Both the position numbers and the translations under genes were made by a program. A stretch of 17,500 nt of DNA from Deltaproteobacteria bacterium (lineage in GTDB: Bacteria > Desulfobacterota > Syntrophia > Syntrophales > Smithellaceae), in contig SBEK01000078.1 of assembly GCA_009668925.1 (NCBI GenBank), forward strand, positions 1 to 17,500, written 5' to 3'. Position 1 is the first letter of the stretch, and every line of letters begins with the position of its first letter. Positions 1-6,895 of this stretch are shown in pieces. The notes below the pieces were generated by a model. That model had not been told where the DNA came from. It saw only the letters and a program-made list of their open reading frames with translations, and did not search any database.

Positions 1-330
1 TTCAACATTCCAAAACAATCTATACTATATTGAATTTATTAAACAAATTATTGATAAGCTCTAAAATCAGGTGCATAAACGCACCATTTACTCCTCAAAA
101 GCTCTTTGGGCCGAAATAGGTCAGTCGTCTTCACTCCTGAAAGATGCATCTTTTATGCGCAATGATTGGCGACGCCGGCAGATGAAGCGAAAACTGGAAA
201 GCTTTTAGGGCATGGTTCTTCTGTATTGTTGTAGAGCTGAAGATCAGTCCGGCCGCCCGTGATCATTCTTTTCAAAAGAGGCGGCCGGCCACAGGGCTTT
301 TATCGGTTCGTTGAAGACATGAAAGGGCGC
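1..330. other. Non-coding leader upstream of the CoA-transferase gene
   Basis: No convincing gene is visible in this stretch. The first 70 bases are strongly AT-rich, unlike the GC-richer coding DNA of the rest of the window. A small hairpin-capable repeat (GGTGC at 70-74, GCACC at 81-85, six-base loop) and a larger nested inverted repeat at 249-288 are the only clear structures. A 45-codon open frame with a GTG start at 71 and TAG at 206-208 lacks a recognisable ribosome binding site or family. I do not call it a gene. Confidence 0.6.
249..288. repeat. Nested inverted repeat, possible activator site or terminator
   Basis: Perfect 9-bp GC-only arms (CCGGCCGCC at 249-257, GGCGGCCGG at 280-288) flank a second palindrome, TCTTTT-c-AAAAGA, at 267-279. 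The centre lies roughly 90 bp upstream of the start point expected from the -24/-12 promoter at 331-346. That is the usual distance for an enhancer site of a sigma-54 activator. A factor-independent terminator of a gene left of the window is the alternative, but no tight T-run follows the right arm. The repeat is seen in the sequence; its role is inferred. Confidence 0.55.
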
Positions 331-346
331 TGGCATCAAATATGCT
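331..346 (+). promoter_or_regulatory. Candidate sigma-54 (-24/-12) promoter
   Basis: The bases TGGCATCAAATATGCT match the sigma-54 consensus TGGCAC-N5-TTGCW. The invariant GG (332-333) and GC (344-345) have exactly the required spacing. Mismatches are at the sixth and seventh bases and the first T of the -12 block. Transcription would start near 357, leaving a leader of about 70 bases before the ATG at 429. A sigma-54-dependent activator is encoded at 1827-3218, immediately beyond the downstream gene, which supports the reading. Confidence 0.6.
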
Positions 347-417
347 TACGCCAGAACACTGAGGGGGCAGCAGTCTATCCTGCGCCCTGCCATAAAACAT
401 TAACAATTTGCAAAGGT

Positions 418-423
418 GGAGGG
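418..423 (+). promoter_or_regulatory. Ribosome binding site fixing the CoA-transferase start
   Basis: GGAGGG lies five bases before the ATG at 429. An in-frame TTG at 408 sits upstream of this site and has no Shine-Dalgarno sequence of its own, so the ATG at 429 is preferred. Confidence 0.8.
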
Positions 424-428
424 TAGCG

Positions 429-1721
429 ATGAAATGGGAGAAAATCTATCAGCAAAAACTCGTCAGCGCCGCAGAAGCGGTTTCACATATTAAATCAAGA
501 GACCGGGTGGTTGCCGGCCACGCTGCAGGCACACCCGAACTTTTACTGAAAGCAATGGTCGATCATCGTGAGCAATATCGAAACGTTGAAATCGCTCATC
601 AGGTTGCCATGGGTCATTCTCTTTATTGTCTGCCGGAGAACCAGCCTTATTTCACGCATAACTCCCTTTTTGCCGGGGCTGGTTCCAGGCAGGCAATTAA
701 CGAAGGGCGCGCCGTGTTTACGGCCGTTCATAACAGCGACCTGCCCAGACTGTTTGTGGATAAAATCCTGCCGGCTGATGTAACGCTGTGCATGTTGTCC
801 GTGCCGGATCAGCAGGGCTATTGTTCATTCGGTGTATCGGTCGATTATACGAAGCCGGCCGCGGAAAGCGCAAAACTGGTCATTGCGGAAGTGACGCCGA
901 ATATGCCGCGCACGCTGGGAGACGCTTTCATTCACGTATCGGAAATTGATTACATTGTGGAATGCGACACGGCTCCGTTGATTCTCAAGCCTCCGGCCAT
1001 ATCGGCCATTGACGAAGCGATTGGAGGATACTGCGCGGAACTGATCAAAGACGGCGATTGCCTCCAGCTCGGTATCGGCGCCGTGCCGGATGCCGTCCTG
1101 GGTTTTCTTGACGACAAAAAAGATCTGGGGATTCATACGGAAATGTTTTCCGACGGGGTGGTTGATCTGGTGGAAAAAGGAATCGTCACCTGCAACAGAA
1201 AGAATTATCACCGGCGGAAAATGGTCGCCTCGTTTTTTATGGGAACGGAGAAGCTTTACAAATTTATTCACGACAACGCCTTTGTCGAAGCTTACTCCTT
1301 CGATTATACGAATGCCCCGGAAATCATCTCAAGAAACGACAATATGGTTTCCGTCAACTCGGCGCTCCAGGTTGATTTTACCGGTCAGGTAGCATCAGAC
1401 ACCATCGGATACAAACAGTACAGCGGCACCGGGGGACAGGCGGACTTTGTCCGCGGCGCCACCCATTCAAAAGGCGGCCGCTCCATTTTGGCCTTCCATT
1501 CCACGGCGCAGGGAGGCAAGACCTCCCGAATCGTCCCGCATCTTGATGAAGGCGCCGTCGTCTGCACCACAAGAGCGGACGTTCACATCATCATCACCGA
1601 GTATGGCATTGCCAATTTACGGGGCAAGTCTTTCCCGGAAAGAGCAAAAGCGCTCATCTCCATCGCGCATCCCGATTTCCGGGATGAATTGTGGCGGGCG
1701 TATCACAAATACCATCGCTAG
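429..1721 (+). CDS. Acetyl-CoA hydrolase/transferase family CoA-transferase (4-hydroxybutyrate CoA-transferase-like)
   Basis: This 430-residue cytoplasmic enzyme should move CoA between acetyl-CoA (or another acyl-CoA) and a carboxylic acid. Length and sequence fit the 4-hydroxybutyrate/butyrate CoA-transferase branch of the family. The likely catalytic glutamate is Glu238 in GIHTEMFSDG, the position known for 4-hydroxybutyrate CoA-transferase. The C-terminal CoA-binding signature SGTGGQADF is at about 332-340. The start at 429 is chosen because GGAGGG lies just upstream. The gene stands alone on the plus strand behind a sigma-54-type promoter and is convergent with a sigma-54 activator gene, so that activator may control it. 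The acyl substrate cannot be read from the sequence. Activation of acetate made by the neighbouring xsc-ackA pair is possible but speculative. Confidence 0.88.
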   Translation: MKWEKIYQQKLVSAAEAVSHIKSRDRVVAGHAAGTPELLLKAMVDHREQYRNVEIAHQVAMGHSLYCLPENQPYFTHNSLFAGAGSRQAINEGRAVFTAVHNSDLPRLFVDKILPADVTLCMLSVPDQQGYCSFGVSVDYTKPAAESAKLVIAEVTPNMPRTLGDAFIHVSEIDYIVECDTAPLILKPPAISAIDEAIGGYCAELIKDGDCLQLGIGAVPDAVLGFLDDKKDLGIHTEMFSDGVVDLVEKGIVTCNRKNYHRRKMVASFFMGTEKLYKFIHDNAFVEAYSFDYTNAPEIISRNDNMVSVNSALQVDFTGQVASDTIGYKQYSGTGGQADFVRGATHSKGGRSILAFHSTAQGGKTSRIVPHLDEGAVVCTTRADVHIIITEYGIANLRGKSFPERAKALISIAHPDFRDELWRAYHKYHR

Positions 1722-1826
1722 TCCGGTTTGCCGGAAACGAGGCCCTGCAAGAAATACGGGGAACCGGTTGATCCGGCATGCACCGGACTTAAAAGCCTTC
1801 TCCGGCAAAGGGATTGAAAGATCCGT
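1722..1826. other. Convergent intergenic region
   Basis: This 105-bp spacer separates the CoA-transferase and the activator gene. It holds several CCGG-centred inverted repeats: TCCGG-TTTG-CCGGA at 1722-1735, and TTTGCCGGA (1727-1735) pairing with TCCGGCAAA (1801-1809). One of these may help terminate the converging transcripts. None is followed by a clear T-run, so I do not call an intrinsic terminator. Confidence 0.35.
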
Positions 1827-3218
1827 TTATGCTTTGGTCGGCGTTCTGTTGTATTTCTGAAGCTTGCGGGTAATGGTGGAGTGATCAATTTTCAGCGCAG
1901 TCGCTGCTTTCCGGGCGCTGCCGAATTTTCTTATCGCGCTTTTGATGATGGAAATTTCCTGTTCCTCCAGATATTCTTTCAACGGCAGTTCCCGGCCGAT
2001 GTCCGGCATCGGGGTGTTGCCGCTGATCTCGCGGGGAAGGTCTTCCGGATCAATCTGCATTTTATCCGTGACCACCGACAATCTCTCGATGACATTCGCC
2101 ACCTCCCGGACATTTCCCGGCCAGGCATAGGAAATCAGCAGGTCCATCGTTTCATTGGTCACGTACTTTTTTTTCTTATACTTCTGGTTGAAATGGTTGA
2201 TGAAGAATGTGACCAAAGGAGGGATATCGTCCTTTCTTTCCCGCAACGGAGGAACAACCACCGTAACCACGTTTAGACGATAGTAGAGATCGGCCCGGAA
2301 CAGATTCCTGGTCACCATTTCCTTCAAATCCATGTTGGTGGCGCAAACCACCCGCACGTTGACTTTTTTAGGAGTGGTCCCTCCGACACGGACAATTTTA
2401 AAATCCTGAAGGGCTCTGAGCAATTTGGGCTGCAACGAAAGAGGAAGGCACTCCACCTCGTCCAAAAAAATCGTCCCTTCATCCGCCAGTTCAAAAAGTC
2501 CGACCTTGCCTTCTTTCTTCGCTCCCGTGAACGCGCCGGATTCATACCCGAATAACTCGCTTTCCAGAAGCGTCTCCGGAATGGCGCCGCAATTGATTTT
2601 TACCAGAACCCCCTTGTCGTGTCTTGACGACAGCTTGTGCACCTCTTCCACCAGGCGATCCTTGCCCACGCCTGTTTCTCCGTAAAAAAGGACGGTGGCA
2701 TCCGTCTTGCTGACACGTTCCACCAAGTCGCAGACATCATACATGGCCTTGGACACCACGACAAAATCCTTGTTGAAGGAACCGGATTCCTGCATCGTCT
2801 GCAGCTTTTCTTTATACGCCATGGCGATCTGCATCGAGTGCTCCACCTGCTCATGCAGTTTGATAAGTTCGGTCATATCCCGATCATTGGTCACGACCAT
2901 TACGATGCTGCCGCGATCGTCAAATATGGGATTCCCCGTAACCAGAATCTCCTTTCCGGATCGAAGCTTCTGCCTCAGAGTGGCCCGTTTTCCCGTTTCC
3001 AGGACCCTTAGCGTAACGCTTTGATCGATGAAACCCTCCCGCACCAGATCGCGCATGTTGCGTCCGATCACTTCATCCCTCTGAATGCCCGTCATATTTT
3101 CATAAGCCGAATTGACCATAAGCGTATTGGCCTGTCCGTCCGTGACATAAATGCCGTCATAGGATGATTCTATTATTGCTTCGATGTGTTTGGTCAGCAA
3201 AGGTATATTTTTCAGCAT
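1827..3218 (-). CDS. Sigma-54-dependent activator with PAS sensor domain
   Basis: This 463-residue cytoplasmic enhancer-binding protein should activate sigma-54 RNA polymerase. Domains in order: a PAS domain (about 12-118), a short helical linker, an AAA+ domain (about 150-390), and a C-terminal Fis-type helix-turn-helix (about 425-456). Visible AAA+ motifs are Walker A GETGVGKD (180-187), the sigma-54 contact loop GAFTGA (228-233), Walker B IFLDEV (250-255) and WPGNVREV (366-373). There is no receiver domain, so the PAS probably senses a small ligand or redox state. An ATG 20 codons further upstream exists, but the start at 3218 is better: AGAGG lies about ten bases before it and the PAS domain follows directly. 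The nearest candidate target is the -24/-12 promoter at 331-346 before the convergent CoA-transferase gene. The signal sensed is unknown. Confidence 0.93.
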   Translation of the reverse strand: MLKNIPLLTKHIEAIIESSYDGIYVTDGQANTLMVNSAYENMTGIQRDEVIGRNMRDLVREGFIDQSVTLRVLETGKRATLRQKLRSGKEILVTGNPIFDDRGSIVMVVTNDRDMTELIKLHEQVEHSMQIAMAYKEKLQTMQESGSFNKDFVVVSKAMYDVCDLVERVSKTDATVLFYGETGVGKDRLVEEVHKLSSRHDKGVLVKINCGAIPETLLESELFGYESGAFTGAKKEGKVGLFELADEGTIFLDEVECLPLSLQPKLLRALQDFKIVRVGGTTPKKVNVRVVCATNMDLKEMVTRNLFRADLYYRLNVVTVVVPPLRERKDDIPPLVTFFINHFNQKYKKKKYVTNETMDLLISYAWPGNVREVANVIERLSVVTDKMQIDPEDLPREISGNTPMPDIGRELPLKEYLEEQEISIIKSAIRKFGSARKAATALKIDHSTITRKLQKYNRTPTKA

Positions 3219-3328
3219 TAAATGAACGCCTCTCTGTTTTGATGGACACTTATCTTTGCGGGTGAAATGTGGAAGCACGCTCTTTGGTTCATTGTCGGTA
3301 GAAATTGCTATGTCCGCTTGCGTATCGA

Positions 3329-3356
3329 AGTACTAGAAACGCATCTTACATGTCAA
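3329..3356 (-). promoter_or_regulatory. Possible sigma-70 promoter for the activator gene
   Basis: On the minus strand a perfect -35 hexamer TTGACA lies at 3351-3356, about 130 bases before the activator start. The best -10 candidates near 3329-3335 (TAGTAC at 15 bases, TACTTC at 18) match poorly, so only the -35 element is persuasive. The rest of the 235-bp spacer (3219-3453) holds no gene I can support. Confidence 0.3.
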
Positions 3357-3453
3357 GAAAATCTTGGCCGCAAAACCTGGAGCTTCTTCCCGGACCGGCA
3401 AGAAAACAATCTGTCGCCGACCTCCGCCTGAAGAAGGCCGGCCTCATGGGATA

Positions 3454-4077
3454 TTACGGGCTGCGCAGCCCGTCCAGGAATCGATCCACAATCTCGGTAT
3501 AGAGAGAGTGGTATTCATTTTTCGCCAGAATGGTCTTTTGCAGTTTCCTGAGCTGGATCATCCCATTGAAGGCGCCCCAGAGGATAATCGCCTGTCGTTT
3601 CGGATCAACGGCTTTAAATTGTCCTGAATCGATGCCTTCACGGATGGCCGCAGTCAGCATGGCGATGCTGGCGTCGCCATGCTTATCGATTTCGTTTTTC
3701 AAATTCGGCGGAAAGATGGTTGCAGGCGAGGTCAGAAAGTAGTTAATGATGTCGAAATAATTTTTATGGTCTTCGCTGAATTGCAGATAGGCAGCGGCAA
3801 TAACCCGGATCTTCTTTTCCGGGGACACTTTTTTATGAACAGCCTGTTCGATGGCCCCGTGAAGCAATTCCAGTCCCTCCAGTTGAAGAGACGCAAAAAG
3901 CTCTTCCTTGTCTTTGAAATAGAAATAAATCGCCCCGACGCTCAACTCGGATCGCTTGGCAATCTGATTAATGGACGTGGCATTCATCCCCTTCTCCAGA
4001 AGGAGCTCTCTGGCCGAATCCAGAATATGCCTCTTGCGCTGTTCCCTTTCTCTTTGCCGTCTTTCTTTTGCGCCCAT
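3454..4077 (-). CDS. TetR/AcrR-family transcriptional regulator
   Basis: This 207-residue protein has the standard TetR layout. A basic N-terminus precedes a DNA-binding domain (about 15-61) whose recognition helix region reads LSVGAIYFYFKDKEELF (45-61), followed by an all-helical ligand-binding and dimer domain. Members usually repress nearby catabolic or transport genes until a small ligand binds. Here the gene follows the long sulfonate-related gene run on the same strand, with a 75-bp gap, so it may control that run or the adjacent CoA-transferase. The ATG at 4077 has AAGGA about ten bases upstream. The final codons and stop lie within an 18-bp perfect palindrome (3456-3473). The ligand and operator are not identifiable here. 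Confidence 0.9.
   Translation of the reverse strand: MGAKERRQREREQRKRHILDSARELLLEKGMNATSINQIAKRSELSVGAIYFYFKDKEELFASLQLEGLELLHGAIEQAVHKKVSPEKKIRVIAAAYLQFSEDHKNYFDIINYFLTSPATIFPPNLKNEIDKHGDASIAMLTAAIREGIDSGQFKAVDPKRQAIILWGAFNGMIQLRKLQKTILAKNEYHSLYTEIVDRFLDGLRSP
3456..3473. repeat. 18-bp perfect palindrome spanning the tetR stop codon
   Basis: ACGGGCTGC followed directly by its reverse complement GCAGCCCGT covers the last codons and part of the stop codon of the TetR gene. As RNA it could fold into a hairpin at the mRNA end. As DNA it could be a dimer-binding site. No T-run follows, so a classical terminator is not supported. Confidence 0.5.
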
Positions 4078-4152
4078 AAACTTTGAATCCTTTGGTTGTT
4101 TTTACCCATCTGAAATATTTTGTCCGGTTCCTATCATCTGATGCTCATTAAA

Positions 4153-4434
4153 TCAAAGCTTCTTCGCAACACCGTCGCCGCAAACACTATTCCGGCCGGT
4201 CTGGTCGATCACCATATCGTACCATGGTAGCTGCTTTCGGAAAGGGCACCAGGCCGCTCGGCAATAGCGAAGTGGATCTTCGGGAGGGATTTTTAGACCG
4301 GGACAGAGACCTTCTCTGTGATTCTTGACCCACGCCCGGGCCTCTTCTTCCGACTCCGCGTATCCGGCACAGTAGGCCGTCCGGCCGCGACAGTGGACAA
4401 ACCCGTAAATCAATTGATACCGCTCGCCTGGCAT
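4153..4434 (-). CDS. Small cysteine-rich protein of unknown function
   Basis: I do not recognise this 93-residue protein. It has six cysteines (15, 22, 44, 58, 63, 85), including CRAAWC at 58-63, several Trp/Tyr residues, and no signal peptide or membrane segment. Such spacing could bind metal, but no named zinc or iron-sulfur motif is present. The case for a real gene is positional. Its ATG lies 11 bases after the stop of the zinc alcohol dehydrogenase gene, and a GAGGGG ribosome site overlaps that stop codon, so the two are probably translated together. It may be an accessory protein of the dehydrogenase or a stray small protein. Confidence 0.65.
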   Translation of the reverse strand: MPGERYQLIYGFVHCRGRTAYCAGYAESEEEARAWVKNHREGLCPGLKIPPEDPLRYCRAAWCPFRKQLPWYDMVIDQTGRNSVCGDGVAKKL

Positions 4435-4445
4435 CCGTCTGCCCC

Positions 4446-5468
4446 TCAGAATTCCTCGCCGATCTTCAAAAGAACTTTAATGGCCAGTCCGGTATCTATC
4501 CGCTCCCGGTAAAGATGCGGCAGACGCGAAAGCGGCTCGTAATCGGAAATTAACGGCCGGGCGTCGATCTTTCCTTCGGCCATCCATTGCAGGCACTGAA
4601 TGTTCTCCGCGTGCGTGTTGGAGTTGGACGCCGTGATGCGGATTTCCTTGAGATTGATGAGAAAAGGCGCATCCAGGCAGAGCGGTGAGAAAATCATGCT
4701 GACAATGCAGATTTCTCCCGCGTCCGTGGCCAGCAGAACGGCGCGGCTGATGTTGGCCTTCACGCCGGAGCATTCAAATATTTTCTGAAAGCCGGCCGGT
4801 ACCGTCTCCATGACTTTCTGATCCGCGTCTTTTTCCAGAGGATCAAACACGCAATCGGCGCCATAACCGAGAGCGATGGTCCGCTTGGCGGCGACCGGTT
4901 CATAAAGAACAACCGGCCCATAGCCGAGAATTTTCAGAAGCCGCACCGTGGATAGGCCGATGGGCCCGCCTCCCATCACCAGCACCGGGCCTTTCCGGTC
5001 ACCGGTGCAGTTGATGCCGTGCAGGGCCGCCGCAAACGTCTCCGCCAGCGCGGCGTTTCGGGAATCGACGCCCGCCGGAATGGGGATCAGCATCTGTGGA
5101 AAGACTTTGACGTATTCAGCAAAACCGCCCGGCAGATCGCCGATGCCCGTCGTTCGCCGATGCACCCGGCACAGATGCGGCCTGCCGGACCGGCAGTTTG
5201 CGCACTGGCCGCAATAGGTGGGCCGGATGCAAACCTGGGTTCCCGCCGGAGGGCCGCCTGCGTTTGCACCCTTTTCGACAATCACCGCACTGATTTCATG
5301 GCCCAGGATGTAGCCTTCGGCCAGATGTCCGCCGGCCACCAGAGAATGGTCGGAGCCGCAAAATCCCGTATTGGCCACTTTCACCAGCACTTCATCGGGA
5401 CCCACCGTATAATCGGGAACGTCTTCGTAGACGAGTCCCCTGTCTTTATGAAATACCACCGCTTTCAT
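4446..5468 (-). CDS. Zinc-dependent medium-chain alcohol dehydrogenase
   Basis: This 340-residue NAD(P)-dependent dehydrogenase belongs to the sorbitol/threonine/2,3-butanediol dehydrogenase type of the MDR family. Catalytic-zinc residues are Cys37 (FCGSDH) and His57-Glu58 (GHE). Structural-zinc cysteines are 86, 89, 92 and 100. The nucleotide-binding loop GGGPIG is at 166-171. It probably oxidises a secondary or primary alcohol to the carbonyl in the cytoplasm. It follows the MFS gene by 55 bp and precedes a small coupled gene. Its ATG has GAGGA five to six bases upstream. In this setting it could oxidise a hydroxysulfonate such as isethionate, sulfolactate or dihydroxypropanesulfonate, or a related polyol. 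The substrate is inferred from neighbours only. Confidence 0.92.
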   Translation of the reverse strand: MKAVVFHKDRGLVYEDVPDYTVGPDEVLVKVANTGFCGSDHSLVAGGHLAEGYILGHEISAVIVEKGANAGGPPAGTQVCIRPTYCGQCANCRSGRPHLCRVHRRTTGIGDLPGGFAEYVKVFPQMLIPIPAGVDSRNAALAETFAAALHGINCTGDRKGPVLVMGGGPIGLSTVRLLKILGYGPVVLYEPVAAKRTIALGYGADCVFDPLEKDADQKVMETVPAGFQKIFECSGVKANISRAVLLATDAGEICIVSMIFSPLCLDAPFLINLKEIRITASNSNTHAENIQCLQWMAEGKIDARPLISDYEPLSRLPHLYRERIDTGLAIKVLLKIGEEF

Positions 5469-5523
5469 AATTTCCTCTTGTACCTTGTTTGAACCTTGAA
5501 TGTTTTACCTTGCCCCTTCTTTC

Positions 5524-6822
5524 TCAATCCTCACATTCCAGCGTCACTTTTTCCACCTTGCCCAGGTCTTTTTCATAAAAGAAAGACCCGGCAAAAAACA
5601 TCAGGGCGGAAGCCACCAGGAAAATCGGTAAAATAGACATGGCCGCCTGAATGCCGTAAAGATCGGAGAGTTTGCCGATCACGATAGGTGCGAGCGACGC
5701 CCCCAGAAGATTCTGGACCACGACGCAGACGGAATAAGAGATGGCTCTCAGTCCCGGGTGGATGGCCTCCTGCGTGGCGGTGATGGCCGCCGGAGCAAAC
5801 GCGGAAGCCAGAATGCCCATACCCAGAAGCGTGAAATACTGCGCCTGCCCTGTTAGAAGCGAGATGGCCACAAACACGACGACGGCATTGAGTGCGGAGG
5901 TGATCGCGGGAAACAGCAGGCGCGCCCGCTGCCTTCTTTTAAACCACATATCGGCGAGCCACCCGCCCAGCGGCAGGCCCACCAGCGCCAGAATCATGAG
6001 CAGACTCACCTTCATGCCGGCGTCACTCATGGGGATGCCCGCCGTGCGATGAAAATACGGAGGCAGCCACATGATGATGGCGTTGTTGACGAAGATGCAG
6101 CCGATAAACCCGATGTTCGTAAAAATCAGGGAGGGAGTACGCAGAAATTCCCAGACGATATCCATCTTGCTCATCTTGATTTTACCGGTACCGGTTGTGC
6201 AGGTCGCATCGGTTTTCGTAAGCTCCACCGTCTTGTAATCCTTGATGAAGAAAAAGAGGATCGCCACGATCGCCCCGGGAATAGCCACCAGGCCGAAGGC
6301 GTGACGCCAGCCCCAGTGCGTGGCGATGAAACCGCCCAGGCCCATGCCGACGGCGATGCCCAGCGGTATTGAGATATTCCAGATACCCATCATGCGGGAA
6401 CGTTTTTCGGGTGGAAACAAACCGGAGAGCATGGCTGTGCCTGCCGGGGCGTATCCGGCCTCACCGATGCCGATGCCCGCGCGGGCCGCGAGCAGTTGGG
6501 GGAAGGTTTTGGTGAAAGCGCAGGCAGCCGTCGCGAGACTCCAGATCAGGGCCATTAATCCGACGGTCTTTTTCCGGCTCCAGCGATCAACAATGACTGA
6601 AACCGGAAGCACAAAGGCAACAATGGACCAGTAGACGACGGACATTAAGAGACCGGCTTGAAAGTCCGTAAGGCCCCACTCCTTTTGTATAAAAGGAGCA
6701 AGGGACGCCACAATCGTCCGATCGACGTAATCAAAAAAATACAGCAGAAACAGCAGCGCGAAGATATAATAGGTGCTCCGCGTGGAGAGCTTGTATTCCT
6801 TGGGTGCAGTCACATTATTCAT
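5524..6822 (-). CDS. Major facilitator superfamily transporter
   Basis: This 432-residue protein has about 12 hydrophobic membrane segments and an MFS loop-2/3 motif (DRWSRKK at 79-85), with a related motif in the second half (GGWLADMWFKRR). The N-terminal segment with FFDYVDRTIVAS resembles the anion:cation symporter and spinster-like branches that carry organic anions. It should act in the inner membrane, most likely as a proton- or sodium-coupled importer or exporter. The ATG at 6822 has AAGGAG seven bases upstream. It lies between the second ThDP enzyme (73 bp) and the zinc dehydrogenase (55 bp). By context it is a candidate sulfonate importer. Export of an end product such as acetate or sulfite cannot be excluded. 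Confidence 0.9.
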   Translation of the reverse strand: MNNVTAPKEYKLSTRSTYYIFALLFLLYFFDYVDRTIVASLAPFIQKEWGLTDFQAGLLMSVVYWSIVAFVLPVSVIVDRWSRKKTVGLMALIWSLATAACAFTKTFPQLLAARAGIGIGEAGYAPAGTAMLSGLFPPEKRSRMMGIWNISIPLGIAVGMGLGGFIATHWGWRHAFGLVAIPGAIVAILFFFIKDYKTVELTKTDATCTTGTGKIKMSKMDIVWEFLRTPSLIFTNIGFIGCIFVNNAIIMWLPPYFHRTAGIPMSDAGMKVSLLMILALVGLPLGGWLADMWFKRRQRARLLFPAITSALNAVVVFVAISLLTGQAQYFTLLGMGILASAFAPAAITATQEAIHPGLRAISYSVCVVVQNLLGASLAPIVIGKLSDLYGIQAAMSILPIFLVASALMFFAGSFFYEKDLGKVEKVTLECED

Positions 6823-6895
6823 AGGAACTCCTTGTCTCGTTTGAAAAGCTCAACTTTGGGGACCGTTCCTTAAAGCGGCGACAGAAAATTGCTTT

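Noticed and set aside
71..208. 45-codon open frame from GTG 71 to TAG 206-208
   Set aside because: It has no clear ribosome binding site, no recognisable family, a start inside a small hairpin, and a length expected by chance. It could be a remnant of something but is not supported.
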